A stretch of DNA of 64,000 nucleotides from Cyclobacterium marinum DSM 745. Lineage in GTDB: Bacteria > Bacteroidota > Bacteroidia > Cytophagales > Cyclobacteriaceae. The notes under the pieces are model-generated. The model was not told the DNA's origin. It did not search any database and worked only from the letters and a program-made list of their open reading frames with translations. This document shows, piece after piece, positions 46,694 through 56,499 of this stretch (position 1 is the stretch's first letter; each line of letters begins with the position of its first letter). The stretch lies in contig NC_015914.1 in the NCBI RefSeq assembly GCF_000222485.1, positions 2,304,501 to 2,368,500 of the forward strand. The letters are read 5' to 3'. The translations under genes and the position numbers were made by a program.

Positions 46694-49198
46694 TTAAAGG
46701 TTATTCAATAACTGTTCCAAAGTATTTTCATCCTGGACCAATACTTCCCTAGCTTTACTACCCTCAAAAGCCCCTACAATTCCGGCTGCTTCCAATTGAT
46801 CAATTATTCTCCCTGCACGATTGTATCCCAGCTTCAGTTTTCTTTGGATTAAAGAAGTGCTCCCTTGTTGGTGCATCACAATAAGTCTGGCTGCATCATC
46901 AAATAGTGCATCCCGCTCAGAAAGGTCCACTTCTCCCAAGCCACTTTCTCCATCCTCGCCAACAAATTCCGGCAAGAGGTAGGCATCGGAGTAACCCCTT
47001 TGGTCACCTATCCAGTCACAAACAGCATCCACTTCTGGCGTGTCGAGGAAGGCACACTGCAAACGAATCACATCAGAACCCATTGATAGAAGCATATCTC
47101 CCATGCCAATTAACTGTTCTGCCCCTCCTGCATCCAGGATGGTCCGGCTATCAATTTTACTGGTTACCCTAAAGGATAATCTAGCAGGGAAGTTGGCTTT
47201 AATTATACCCGTAATCACATTTACTGATGGCCTTTGGGTGGCAAGCACAAGGTGGATACCGATGGCTCTGGCCAATTGGGCGAGCCTGGCAATAGGGCCT
47301 TCAATTTCTTTTCCAGCAGTCATCATAAGGTCTGCCAATTCATCAATTACCAAAACAATATAGGGCATAAACCTGTGCCCTTTGTCAGGATTTAACTTCC
47401 TTGAAACAAACTTTGCATTGTATTCCTTCAAATTTCTACAGCCCGCATCTTTTAATAGATCATACCGGTTGTCCATCTCTATGCAGAGGGAATTCAAAGT
47501 ATAAATTACCTTCTTGGTATCTGTGATAATGGCCTCTTCAGCATTGGGAAGTTTGGCTAGGAAATGTCTTTCTATTTTATTGAAAAGTGTTAATTCCACT
47601 TTTTTAGGATCCACCAAAATAAGTTTTAGCTGGGAGGGGTGCTTCTTGTATATTAGGGAAGCAAGAATCATATTTAAGCCTACTGATTTACCTTGACCCG
47701 TTGCACCTGCCATAAGTAGGTGAGGCATTTTGGCCAGATCAACTACAAACACTTCATTGGAAATGGTTTTACCCAGAGCCACAGGAAGATCCTTATCACT
47801 CTTCATAAACTTCTCTGTACCCAATACTGAACGGGCAGCCACCAATTCCCTGTTTTTGTTTGGAACTTCTATACCTATTGTGCCTTTGCCGGGGATAGGA
47901 GCAATGATCCGGATCCCCAAAGCAGCTAAACTAAGGGCAATGTCATCCTCAAGATTTTTAATCTTACTGATTTTTACACCCGGGTCAGGAATGATCTCAT
48001 ATAATGTGACCGTTGGACCTATTGTAGCTTTGATCTCTTGGATGCCGATCTTAAAATTCACCAGTGTTTCAACGATCTTATTTTTGTTTTCCTCGAGTTC
48101 CTGTCTGGTTACAGTTACCTTCTGTTGATCGTATTCATTGAGTAGGGAGAGGGTAGGAAACTGATAGCTGGGCAGGTCGATTGTAGGATCATAAGGATCC
48201 AGGTTTTCAACCATCTCCGCTGTTTTTTCCTCATTCTCTTTATTTTTGACTACAAAATTATTTTCTGCCAATGGATCTTTTGTTTCCACAGGACCGTCTT
48301 TTGTGGTGTCTTCGACCTTGAAAGCCGGTTCCGCTGCGTCTTTTTTTGCTGGAGGATTAGGCTTTTTGGAATGGGTGACTTTCCAGCTGTTTGTTTCAGT
48401 TTTATCTTCTTCCTCCAAGGGTTCAGTATTTTCTAAGTCCTCAGCTTCAAGATGTTCAAAATTGTCCTTTTCCTCAATTTCTTCTTCTGAAATAAAGGTT
48501 TGTCGATCAAGCATTGCTTGTTCATTTTCCGAATCCTCGTCTTGTAAGTTCTCCTTTTCAGAATGATTAAACCATGTGATTTGATCTACATTGAAAAATA
48601 CGATAACAAAGATCAACAAAGACCCAAATATTAGGATAAAAGTTCCCCAGCCAAGAAAGGCGTCTGAAAGGATGGCCAGTTCATAACCAAACCCCCCGCT
48701 AAGAAAAGCCAGATAATTGTAACCATCAATAAGGTGAACCAAATAACCCATTAATAGCCCCAACCATACCAAAAAGAAAAGGGAAAATCCTGCATATCTG
48801 GTAAGTGAAACCAAGGAGTTTTTGAATGATAATTTGTATCCCCAAAAGAATAAAAATGGGGGGAAGAATAATGCAGCGATGCCAAACCAGCGATATATCA
48901 TAAAATAACTCATCACAGCACCTGTATAGCCCAATAGGTTTTGGGTTTCACCGGCCTTGGTGCGAACAGGCATACCTGAGGCATTGACCAGGCTTTGATC
49001 TGCTTGCCCAACAAATAAATAGCTCAAAAAAGCCAAAAACATAAATACTGAAAACATCATAAAGATGATTCCAAAAGATAAACTCCATCGCTTATCACTG
49101 AAAAATGCCCAGTTGAATCTCTTTTTACTTTTAGGGGCTGATTTTCCAGAAGTCTCCTTCTTTTTGAATGTATTTTTCTTATATGTATTTGCAGCCAT
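46694..49198 (-). CDS. ftsK: FtsK/SpoIIIE DNA translocase
   Basis: I set the start at ATG 49198 (834 residues) with AAGGA six bases before, rather than GTG 49216. About four N-terminal membrane helices (residues 30-210), an acidic linker of about 230-340, and the motor domain follow. Motor motifs are Walker A GATGQGKSVGLN (about residue 498), Walker B in YIVLVIDELADLM and RLAQLARAIGIHLVLATQRPSV. The last 65 residues are the DNA-reading gamma domain (GSTSLIQRKLKLGYNRAGRI). The protein pumps DNA through the closing septum for chromosome dimer resolution. Confidence 0.95.
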   Translation of the reverse strand: MAANTYKKNTFKKKETSGKSAPKSKKRFNWAFFSDKRWSLSFGIIFMMFSVFMFLAFLSYLFVGQADQSLVNASGMPVRTKAGETQNLLGYTGAVMSYFMIYRWFGIAALFFPPFLFFWGYKLSFKNSLVSLTRYAGFSLFFLVWLGLLMGYLVHLIDGYNYLAFLSGGFGYELAILSDAFLGWGTFILIFGSLLIFVIVFFNVDQITWFNHSEKENLQDEDSENEQAMLDRQTFISEEEIEEKDNFEHLEAEDLENTEPLEEEDKTETNSWKVTHSKKPNPPAKKDAAEPAFKVEDTTKDGPVETKDPLAENNFVVKNKENEEKTAEMVENLDPYDPTIDLPSYQFPTLSLLNEYDQQKVTVTRQELEENKNKIVETLVNFKIGIQEIKATIGPTVTLYEIIPDPGVKISKIKNLEDDIALSLAALGIRIIAPIPGKGTIGIEVPNKNRELVAARSVLGTEKFMKSDKDLPVALGKTISNEVFVVDLAKMPHLLMAGATGQGKSVGLNMILASLIYKKHPSQLKLILVDPKKVELTLFNKIERHFLAKLPNAEEAIITDTKKVIYTLNSLCIEMDNRYDLLKDAGCRNLKEYNAKFVSRKLNPDKGHRFMPYIVLVIDELADLMMTAGKEIEGPIARLAQLARAIGIHLVLATQRPSVNVITGIIKANFPARLSFRVTSKIDSRTILDAGGAEQLIGMGDMLLSMGSDVIRLQCAFLDTPEVDAVCDWIGDQRGYSDAYLLPEFVGEDGESGLGEVDLSERDALFDDAARLIVMHQQGSTSLIQRKLKLGYNRAGRIIDQLEAAGIVGAFEGSKAREVLVQDENTLEQLLNNL

Positions 49199-49262
49199 GG
49201 TCCTTCCTTTCTCCACTGTAGGGATGTAATTTAATGCTTGCTATGGTAATATAAAAGTTCTG

Positions 49263-50303
49263 CTATTGTACTGAATAATTTACCAGGCCTTTTTTCAATC
49301 GCTTTACTAAGCTGGGCCCCTCATAAATCATACCAGTATAAATCTGGATAAGACTAGCCCCTGCCTCCAATTTTGCTTTGGCGTCTTCCACTGTAAAAAT
49401 TCCCCCGACTCCTATTACAGGAAAGGCATTTTCTGATTTTTGGGTAAGGTACCTAATGACCTCTGTGCTTCTTTCGTTCAATACTTTCCCACTAATTCCA
49501 CCTGCACCTATGGCTTCAACTTCTTTCGTAGGAGTTTTCAATACCTCCCTGTCAATAGTCGTATTGGTAGCAATGACACCCGCAATCTTGGTTTCTTTCA
49601 CAATTGATATAATATCGTCCAACTGTCCGTTTGTTAAATCCGGAGCAATCTTTAGAAGAATAGGCCTAGGTTTGTCATAGGTATAATTGGCTTCATTCAC
49701 CACCGACAATAGTTTCTTTAGGGGCTCTTTTTCCTGCAATTCCCGCAAATTGGGGGTATTGGGAGAGCTAACATTCACCACAAAATAATCTACATGGGCA
49801 TGCAATGCATGTAGACAAAAAAGGTAATCTAAAATGGCATCCTTATTTTCGGTGACTTTATTTTTTCCGATATTTCCTCCTACCAAAACATCGGAATTCC
49901 TGTTTTTTAGCCTTTCTACAGCTTCAGCAACCCCTCCATTATTGAAGCCCATCCTGTTGATTAATGCCTGGTCTTGTGGCAATCGAAACATTCTAGGCTT
50001 GGGGTTTCCTTCCTGTGGCTTTGGAGTCAAGGTTCCAATTTCAATAAAACCGAAACCCAATAGTGACATTTCATCTATAAGCTTGGCATCTTTATCGAAA
50101 CCTGCAGCCAAACCTATTGGGTTTTTAAACTTTAGACCAAACACTTCCCTCTCCAACGTCTTATGTTCAAAGGCAAAGCTCCCTCGGATGGTTTGTTTAA
50201 GCAACGGAAGGTTGAACAATGTCTTGATCCAGGAAAATGTAAAATGATGTGCAGATTCCGGGTTTTTTAGGAAAAGAAGAGGCTTTATGATTTTTTTGTA
50301 CAC
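49263..50303 (-). CDS. pyrD: Dihydroorotate dehydrogenase (quinone), class 2
   Basis: A 346-residue membrane-associated flavoenzyme of pyrimidine synthesis. [43 protein letters not shown] (catalytic Ser region) and [13 protein letters not shown] are all present. The N-terminus [20 protein letters not shown] is the class 2 membrane-binding helix. The start is GTG 50303, since no ATG gives that conserved N-terminus. It precedes ftsK by 46 bp beyond a small gap. Confidence 0.94.
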   Translation of the reverse strand: MYKKIIKPLLFLKNPESAHHFTFSWIKTLFNLPLLKQTIRGSFAFEHKTLEREVFGLKFKNPIGLAAGFDKDAKLIDEMSLLGFGFIEIGTLTPKPQEGNPKPRMFRLPQDQALINRMGFNNGGVAEAVERLKNRNSDVLVGGNIGKNKVTENKDAILDYLFCLHALHAHVDYFVVNVSSPNTPNLRELQEKEPLKKLLSVVNEANYTYDKPRPILLKIAPDLTNGQLDDIISIVKETKIAGVIATNTTIDREVLKTPTKEVEAIGAGGISGKVLNERSTEVIRYLTQKSENAFPVIGVGGIFTVEDAKAKLEAGASLIQIYTGMIYEGPSLVKRLKKGLVNYSVQ

Positions 50304-50618
50304 GACGTTGAATTTTGCTCAACCACAAAAATAACGCAATTCTTTGACAATCGACGGGAATTAGCCCAGCAATATGGCAGATATTGGATTTAAGTAAAAG
50401 ATTTAATAAATGAAAATTTAATAGCGGAAAAGGGACAGTGTGTCAGCAAAACTTTATCTCAAAATAGATTTAATTTGGGTTACTACCTTTTCACGCTTGG
50501 GTCTGCCCAATATTTATGATCTTCATTTTATTCCTTACAAGTTTCAAGCCCCAATTTATAGAAAGCATGGTAGCAATCAATAGGTAGGTCTGAGGCATTG
50601 TTGAACTAGTGCTGCTAT
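50304..50618. other. Gap between arsC-like gene and pyrD
   Basis: A 315-bp gap on the minus strand downstream of the arsC-like gene. It has one 35-codon ORF (50491-50598, minus) with a hydrophobic start, MPQTYLLIATMLSINWGL, that I cannot assign. No terminator or promoter is clear. Confidence 0.4.
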
Positions 50619-51251
50619 TTACAACTTGATTTCAGAGAAAACATGGTACATCTCAGTAGCAATCTGCAGGCTTCTCTCCATGTACTTTTCATCTTGTTCC
50701 GGCCTGTTGTCAAATGCCTTGGGATCATCAAAAGTGATAGGTATCCGTTTCTCAGCCCCCGGGATAAAAGGACAGCCTGCATCAGCTTGAGAGCATGTCA
50801 TTATAGCTGCAAAATTGGATGTGGGATTGAATGCATCGTCATACTTTTTTGAAAACCCTATAATTGGATGTTGATTGGATGCGTATTTGATGCCATATAC
50901 AGGATTTTCTTGCTCGGAGAGGTTTTGAATAAGAAGCCCAGATTTTTGAAGGGTTTCCGCTACTTTGGGAAAAAGTGCAGTAGCTTCTGTTCCTCCGGAA
51001 TAGCAATACAAATTATTTATTTTAAAATTATAGGCCATCACTTGAGCCCAAACCTGAGAAAGATGACTTCTACGGGAATTGTGGGTGCAAATAAAATTAA
51101 GCCGAATCTCTTGTTGGCTTTCAACTTTGGCCTGAATAAAATCTATGAGTGGCTTCAGAATCAATTTTCGCTCAGCTGTAATATTCTTCGGTTTTAAATT
51201 CCGGATGGTAGTAATAATTTCTGGAAAAAGTTGTGGTTGGCTGGTTAACAT
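50619..51251 (-). CDS. LMW protein-tyrosine phosphatase-fold protein, arsenate reductase-like
   Basis: The 210-residue protein has an N-terminal helix extension of about 50 residues and a LMW-PTP domain with the CX5R loop FICTHNSRRSHLSQ (Cys 55, Arg 61). A cysteine-containing stretch, MTCSQADAGCPFIPGAEKR, follows at the place where arsenate reductases keep their second thiols. Proteins of this shape in Bacteroidota are often annotated as ArsC-like phosphatases in ars operons. It is downstream of an ArsR regulator, but no arsenite exporter gene is present in the window. Confidence 0.8.
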   Translation of the reverse strand: MLTSQPQLFPEIITTIRNLKPKNITAERKLILKPLIDFIQAKVESQQEIRLNFICTHNSRRSHLSQVWAQVMAYNFKINNLYCYSGGTEATALFPKVAETLQKSGLLIQNLSEQENPVYGIKYASNQHPIIGFSKKYDDAFNPTSNFAAIMTCSQADAGCPFIPGAEKRIPITFDDPKAFDNRPEQDEKYMERSLQIATEMYHVFSEIKL

Positions 51252-51412
51252 AGTAGCTCAGGGTTATAAATTTCTAGTGATTGGACGATATAAATCGAAT
51301 GTTAAAATACTCTGGTTGCTTCTTTATTGTTTTGTGGTGCCATTCGGCCTATTGAGTATTGGATAGTTTCAAATAGGCATTTATGGCTAACATGGATAGT
51401 ATTAATTTCAGT

Positions 51413-51745
51413 TTAGCAGCAATTTGAATTGTTTGAGGCATCTTGATTTAGAAATTCGGACATAATTGATTTCATGGCCGCCCATTTTTCCTCATTTATG
51501 CAATAACAAACGCTTGTTCCTTCCACATTTCCTTTGATTAAGCCTAAATGTTTTAATTCTTTTAGGTGTTGGGATATGGTGGGTTGGGCCAGTCCAATTT
51601 CATTTACGATATCTCTACAAACGCAGGAGTCAATTTTAAACAAAAATTGTAAAATAGATACGCGCGCAGGATGCCCAAATGCTTTTGCAAACAAGGCAAT
51701 TTCGTTTTGTTTGTCGGTAAATATCTCTGTTTTGGCTAAACCCAT
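51413..51745 (-). CDS. arsR: ArsR/SmtB-family metalloid-responsive repressor
   Basis: A 110-residue winged helix protein with the metalloid motif DSCVCRDI (Cys 41 and 43), recognition helix QPTISQHLKELKHLGL and further C-terminal cysteines (CYC and terminal CC). This matches the type-1 site of ArsR that binds arsenite or antimonite. It likely represses the following phosphatase-like gene, which starts 161 bp downstream on the same strand. An Acr3/ArsB pump gene must be elsewhere if the system is complete. Confidence 0.88.
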   Translation of the reverse strand: MGLAKTEIFTDKQNEIALFAKAFGHPARVSILQFLFKIDSCVCRDIVNEIGLAQPTISQHLKELKHLGLIKGNVEGTSVCYCINEEKWAAMKSIMSEFLNQDASNNSNCC

Positions 51746-51896
51746 CTTTTCCTATTGTTTGATTGCAATATTACGATAAATAATTAATTCCTCAAAATGG
51801 GTTGTAGTTCTTTATTTCTTCTTTTGGGAGGATGATTCATTAAAATTAAAAGGTAAAATATTTCCTCTAGTCATAGCCTGCGGAATAATAGGTATT

Positions 51897-51940
51897 AGTA
51901 CCCATGGGTTTCCCCCCCATCGCATGGAGGTATCAGTCTT
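51897..51940. repeat. REP-like repeat, copy left of creD
   Basis: AGTACCCATGGGTTTCCCCC leads into CATCGCATGGAGGTATCAGTC. The copy at 53497-53538 has the same pattern in the same orientation, with one 2-nt gap and scattered mismatches. The two lie on either side of creD. Confidence 0.6.
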
Positions 51941-52020
51941 TCAAACCAAGATTCCGCATTTTCCGAGAAAGGATATGTGAAACCTTGGACAATTACTCTT
52001 CGCAGTGAATGGTAGGAGAA

Positions 52021-53343
52021 CTATTTTTCTCCCTCCAAGTTAATATTGTACCAATCAATCTTACGTGAGAAGTACATTACCAACCCCAGAATAATGAATA
52101 AACCGATACTTCCAATCAGAAGCGCATAGTCCTGAAGCTGGATAATTACAAAAATGAAGGTATAAAGCACTGCTAAAATTCCTGTGATCAGCATCGTTAA
52201 TTTACCGGATTTTAAGATGGCCCTTACGTATCCCGCGATTAGGGACAAAGTTGCAATAGCCGAAACAATAAAGGCGAGATTAAATTTCAGGTGTTCGGAA
52301 ATGGATAGTAAAAGCGTATAAAAAACAATCAATGAAACCCCCGCCAGGATGTATTGGATTGGGTGAATAAAAATTTTATTTAGGACCTCAATAAAGAAAA
52401 ATACAAGAAAAGTAAAGCCAATAAATAAGATTGCATATCTGATGGATCTGTAGGTTTTTTGATAATTGTCGACTGGCAGGAGTAGGTCTATTCCAAAAGA
52501 AGAGGGATCAATGGAATGTTGGCTTCCGGCCCATATTTGAGGGTAGTTTCTATTTAAATGCAGGATGTTCCAATCCGCATTGAACCCTTTATCATTAACT
52601 TCTCTATTGTCCGGAAGAAATGCGCCATTAAAACTTGGATTGGACCATTCTGAGGATAAATTGATGTCCGTTACTTTGCCAACCGGGGTGAAATACAATT
52701 TTTGGCTTCCTTTTAAGTCTAGACTCAAATCAAAATTGTAGATTTTATCAACATTTGGGTTGATCGCCAAAGAAGCATTGATGCCGCTACCCACGATATC
52801 ATTGGTAGGTACACCAGAATTGAAAGAGACTTTTTCCTTGTTCCAATTCAAACTTACTTGTTTTTCGATTCCTCTGAGATCATTTATTCCCACTACAAAT
52901 TGCATCTGATCAAATAAAATGTCTTCAGTTTGGATATCAAGTGCTTTCAGGTCAAATTGGTTAAATGTTCCAGAAATATCCAATTTAGAATTGTAGACAA
53001 CGATTTCGTAGATGCCTCTATGGCGTTTTTCGGGATTTATATTGCCAGAAATATTAAGCTTTGTTGGTAATACATGGAGATGTTCTTTTATTTGAACTAT
53101 TTTTTCAATGGAATCTTTTTGTGAAAATTGCTTCACATAGCGATGGTAAGGAATGGAAATAAAAGGGCCGGAAATGGTTTGTTCCTCACCCCATTTGGCA
53201 CTGACTTCCCTAATTGCCTCATCTTGAGTCCATTCCCTTTCACTAATTAAATTTTCAATCATAAAAGTTGGAATGAGTAATAACAAACCAATGAAGGTGA
53301 TTGTAGTTACTTTAAAGTAGATATTGGTTTTCAGGTTTTTCAT
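52021..53343 (-). CDS. creD: CreD family inner membrane protein
   Basis: A 440-residue protein with one N-terminal membrane helix (VTTITFIGLLLLIPTFMIENL), a large periplasmic beta domain to about residue 300 and about five C-terminal helices (YAILFIGFTFLVFFFIEVL onward). The opening REWTQDEAIREVSAKWGEEQTISGPFISIPY is characteristic of CreD, as are YFTPVGKV and SWFGI-type segments in the periplasmic part. Its function (envelope integrity, colicin tolerance in E. coli) is not established in Bacteroidota. Diverged REP-like repeats flank the gene. Confidence 0.88.
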   Translation of the reverse strand: MKNLKTNIYFKVTTITFIGLLLLIPTFMIENLISEREWTQDEAIREVSAKWGEEQTISGPFISIPYHRYVKQFSQKDSIEKIVQIKEHLHVLPTKLNISGNINPEKRHRGIYEIVVYNSKLDISGTFNQFDLKALDIQTEDILFDQMQFVVGINDLRGIEKQVSLNWNKEKVSFNSGVPTNDIVGSGINASLAINPNVDKIYNFDLSLDLKGSQKLYFTPVGKVTDINLSSEWSNPSFNGAFLPDNREVNDKGFNADWNILHLNRNYPQIWAGSQHSIDPSSFGIDLLLPVDNYQKTYRSIRYAILFIGFTFLVFFFIEVLNKIFIHPIQYILAGVSLIVFYTLLLSISEHLKFNLAFIVSAIATLSLIAGYVRAILKSGKLTMLITGILAVLYTFIFVIIQLQDYALLIGSIGLFIILGLVMYFSRKIDWYNINLEGEK

Positions 53344-53859
53344 GCGAAGGGGGGGCTTACAATTGCTTATACAAAGATATAGACTGTGTTTTTTCAGATT
53401 ATCAAAGAGTGTGCCTTACTAGGTTAAATTTGGTTAATCCCGAAATCGAGAAAGAAAATATTTCGCCATTCCAGGACTTATGGAAAAATTAATTCAAGTA
53501 CCGATGGGCTCCACGCATCGCTTTGAGATATCAGTCTTATAGGGTTCCAAACTATATCCTTAACTTAATTCTAGTCCAGTTGGGGCGGCATATCCCTGAA
53601 ACTCCTCAGAACCAATGTAAAATTGAGTTCAAGTTTTAAGATTTCTAATTAGTTGGAGAGGTTCCATAAGAATTCCCAATCCTTTGAAATGGGATTTTTT
53701 CTTCTAATCATAGGGATCTTGCTCTAACTAATATAATTTTTATACCTAAAATTATCCAACTTAGTTATATTTCTCATTATCAATAATTGTAGCCTTGTGC
53801 TTTCATAATTCTTTCTTAATTTCATTCGATTTTAACTACGCATATTTATAGCATACTTT
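53344..53859. other. Divergent gap between creD and the M28 peptidase gene
   Basis: This 516-bp gap holds the second REP-like copy (53497-53538) and a small AATCC/GGATT hairpin with a T run at about 53680-53702 that has no gene to terminate. No ORF of note is present. Promoter elements could not be placed with confidence. Confidence 0.5.
53497..53538. repeat. REP-like repeat, copy right of creD
   Basis: AGTACCGATGGGCTCCACG leads into CATCGCTTTGAGATATCAGTC, the partner of the copy at 51897-51940. The two are diverged but collinear, and weaker similarity extends about 20 bp further left. Confidence 0.6.
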
Positions 53860-55413
53860 ATGAAAGCCTTTTCTACTCTTCTTATTGCAGCATTTCTTTT
53901 TGTTGAATTCTCGGGATTTAGCCAGACAAAGTCCCAGGCGCTTTCCAAAATCAACACAGAAGGCTTTCAACGATCGCAGGTCATGCAACTTATTGCAGAT
54001 TTGTCTGATGTTTATGGGCCTAGGTTGACCGGAACAGATCAATACCTTACTGCAGCCCAATGGGCGAAGAAAACCCTGGAAAACTGGGGCGTGGACAAGG
54101 TGTACTTTGAGAATTACTGCGATGACTGCATGGGTTGGGAAGTAAAGTCCTTTAATGTGGAAATGATTGAACCGGCCTATATGAAGATACATGCCTATCC
54201 TTATGCCTGGACCGAAAGTTCAAATGGAGTGCAAATAGGGGACATGGTTTGGATAGAAAATTATAGCGACATAGAAGCCGTGAAAAAAGAATGGGCAGGC
54301 AAACTGGAAGGCAAGACTGTTTTGATAGGTTCAGTTCCCAAGCAAAACATGTTATTTGATCCGCTCTCAACTCGATTTACCGAAGAAGAAATAGAAGGAG
54401 CTAAAAAAGATATCCTACCTGCTTCCCCAAGCCCCCTAGGGCCAACTTCCGGAAATGTGGACTTGGTGGCCAATAAGGATGTTGTTTTCGAAAAAGGAAT
54501 GCGGAAGAACGATGCTTTTTATGCCTTCCTGAAAGAAGAAGGGGCATTGAGCATTTTAGGAACTACCCCTTTATCGCCAGGCATTGTTCACCCAAGTGGC
54601 ACCTACAGTTTTAGAGAAAGTCATATCAAATCCGTTCCCTATTTTGCGATTTCCCCGGAAAGTTTCGGGAAATTAAAACGTTTGGTAGACAGGTCCATTC
54701 AACCAAAAATCAAATTTCACCTGGACTCAGAACTTTATTTGAAGCCGAAAAACAATGTGAACATTATCGGAGAAATTACAGGTTCAGATCCCGTATTAAA
54801 GGATGAGGTGGTGATGATAGGTGCCCATTTTGATACCTGGCATTCGGCATCCGGAGCCACAGACAATGGGGCAGGCACAGGAGTGATGATGGAAGTGATG
54901 CGCATCATCAAAGCCACAGGATTAAAACCTAAGCGAACCATAAGAATTGCCCTTTGGGGAGGGGAGGAACAGGGCTTTTTAGGTTCCTTGGCCTATGCTG
55001 AGGACCACTATGGTAAAGTAGGCGAAACAGGCAGAAAAGAGGAAGTTGAAAAAATTTCAGCCTATTTGAATATGGACAATGGAGCGGGTAAAATGCGAGG
55101 CATCTACCTGCAAGGCAATGAAGGCGTACGGCCTATTTTTGAAGAAATGCTGACTCCCTACAAGCATCTCGACGTGGATAATCTAAGCATCCAAAATACC
55201 AACTACACCGATCACGATGTTTTCGATTATTACAAAATCCCCGGATTCCAGATCATTCAGGACATGCTAAACTATTTCACCGTAACCCACCATACCAATC
55301 TGGATGCCTTGGAATACGTGCCCGAAAGAGATGTAATGATCAATGCCACGGTGATTGCTGCCCTAGTCTATCAGATTGCAGAAAGGGAGGAAAGAATGCC
55401 GAGAGAGGAGTAG
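53860..55413 (+). CDS. M28 family metallopeptidase, secreted
   Basis: A 517-residue zinc peptidase with a Sec signal peptide (MKAFSTLLIAAFLFVEFSGFS). A PA-like insert lies at about 110-300 and the catalytic M28 core from about 305. Zinc and catalytic residues are visible: His 323 (GAHFDTWHS), Asp 335 (TDNGAGTG), Glu 369/370 (WGGEEQGFLGS), Asp 406 (NMDNGAGK) and His 477/478 (VTHHTNLD). Members are aminopeptidases or carboxypeptidases acting outside the cytoplasm. It stands alone between intergenic regions. Confidence 0.9.
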   Translation: MKAFSTLLIAAFLFVEFSGFSQTKSQALSKINTEGFQRSQVMQLIADLSDVYGPRLTGTDQYLTAAQWAKKTLENWGVDKVYFENYCDDCMGWEVKSFNVEMIEPAYMKIHAYPYAWTESSNGVQIGDMVWIENYSDIEAVKKEWAGKLEGKTVLIGSVPKQNMLFDPLSTRFTEEEIEGAKKDILPASPSPLGPTSGNVDLVANKDVVFEKGMRKNDAFYAFLKEEGALSILGTTPLSPGIVHPSGTYSFRESHIKSVPYFAISPESFGKLKRLVDRSIQPKIKFHLDSELYLKPKNNVNIIGEITGSDPVLKDEVVMIGAHFDTWHSASGATDNGAGTGVMMEVMRIIKATGLKPKRTIRIALWGGEEQGFLGSLAYAEDHYGKVGETGRKEEVEKISAYLNMDNGAGKMRGIYLQGNEGVRPIFEEMLTPYKHLDVDNLSIQNTNYTDHDVFDYYKIPGFQIIQDMLNYFTVTHHTNLDALEYVPERDVMINATVIAALVYQIAEREERMPREE

Positions 55414-55709
55414 GGGGTTAGGAATAAGAAATACATTGGCCAATTATTACATGGGAGCCTGATTATTGGTGGTAGTTTTGCATTTCGGTTATATTTGAAA
55501 TGCCACCTAGTTGTTGTAGTACAGACTAGGAAGAGAAGCGCGCTACGTATACTTTATTTAGAGCTTTTTTTGGTAAGAGGAGAAATGAACATAACATGTT
55601 CACGTTTTTTCTTGTTCACGTAACATGAACATGCTGTATTTGTGAACAAATGGAAAGAGAAATATTAAATCTGCCTTAAAGAAGGTACATAAAGGAAAAA
55701 AATAAAACC
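55414..55709. other. Region upstream of the ThuA-like gene, with half-site array
   Basis: This 296-bp gap contains no ORF. Its notable content is a cluster of TGTTCA/TGAACA half-sites at 55586-55648, listed separately, 61 bp before the ThuA-like gene. Confidence 0.6.
55586..55648. promoter_or_regulatory. Cluster of TGTTCA/TGAACA half-sites (possible operator array)
   Basis: Five copies of TGTTCA or its complement TGAACA lie in 63 bp: 55586, 55597, 55613, 55626 and 55643. The first two form a perfect dyad TGAACAT-AAC-ATGTTCA; the third and fourth form TGTTCA-N7-TGAACA. This looks like a multi-site transcription factor operator for the ThuA-like gene at 55710. The regulator is not identifiable from the window. 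Confidence 0.6.
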
Positions 55710-56486
55710 ATGAACATAAAATCACCATCCTTTAAATTTTTGTTGGTACTAATCGTACTGATACCTATTTCAATTTCAGTTTTTGCACAAAAGAACAAGG
55801 TTTTAATAGTGTCCGACACCTGGCCTGAAATGGATGTCCTTGCAGATGGCTTGAAGGAAAATGGTTACCTCGTTAGCAAAGCAAATGAAGATGAGCTTCA
55901 ATCTTATTTATCCGGTTTTGATTTTGTTTTCATGTATGTTCATGTAACCCAAAAACCTAGAACGACACAGGTATTAATTGATTACACGATGAATGGAGGT
56001 TCATTGGTTGTCCTGCACCATGGTATTTCGTCTTCAAAAATGAAAAATCCCGATTGGCTTGACTTTTTAGGTATACAATTGTACCCAAGAGACCATAAGG
56101 AATACCCATGGAAGGTGTTGGCTAATTTGACCTATTCCATGGTGAATTTGAATCCCGGCCATTTTATTACTAGTAATGGGATTGAATATGAAAAAGTCAT
56201 CCCATTTAAATCTGAATACGAGACAAATTACGAGGGTGAATTTAGTGCTTTTCAACTCGTCAATACGGAGTTGTTTTTGAACCAGCGCTTTACCGATGAC
56301 CAAAGGACAATTTTATTTGGTTTTAGAACTGAAGATGGATCAAGAGTTCAACCCACTTCAGGCTGGTACCGTCCAAAAGGCAAAGGAATAGTTTTTTATT
56401 ATCAGGCAGGCCATGAGGAATCAGATTATCAAAACCCGAATTTCCTGCAGGTTATATTGAATACGCTGGAATGGGATCCGAGTTAA
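55710..56486 (+). CDS. ThuA-like domain protein, secreted
   Basis: A 258-residue protein with a signal peptide (FLLVLIVLIPISISVFAQ) and a ThuA-like fold related to class I glutamine amidotransferases: VLIVSDTWPEMDVLADGLKENGY, DFVFMYVHVTQKPRTTQVLIDY, GGSLVVLHHGISSSK and the C-terminal GRGIVFYYQAGHEESDYQNP. It lacks a clear nucleophilic Cys at the amidotransferase position. ThuA proteins accompany sugar catabolism genes but their activity is unproven. Upstream is an unusual half-site array. Confidence 0.78.
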   Translation: MNIKSPSFKFLLVLIVLIPISISVFAQKNKVLIVSDTWPEMDVLADGLKENGYLVSKANEDELQSYLSGFDFVFMYVHVTQKPRTTQVLIDYTMNGGSLVVLHHGISSSKMKNPDWLDFLGIQLYPRDHKEYPWKVLANLTYSMVNLNPGHFITSNGIEYEKVIPFKSEYETNYEGEFSAFQLVNTELFLNQRFTDDQRTILFGFRTEDGSRVQPTSGWYRPKGKGIVFYYQAGHEESDYQNPNFLQVILNTLEWDPS

Positions 56487-56499
56487 GGTTTATCCGAAC

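Noticed and set aside
47730..48128. 132-codon ORF on the plus strand
   Set aside because: It is antisense to ftsK, with serine-rich composition typical of a shadow of a real gene.
50491..50598. 35-codon ORF on the minus strand
   Set aside because: Too short, no family, and no ribosome site; listed only within the gap description.
53680..53702. Hairpin AATCC/GGATT with T run as a terminator
   Set aside because: No plus-strand gene ends before it, and the stem is only 5 bp.
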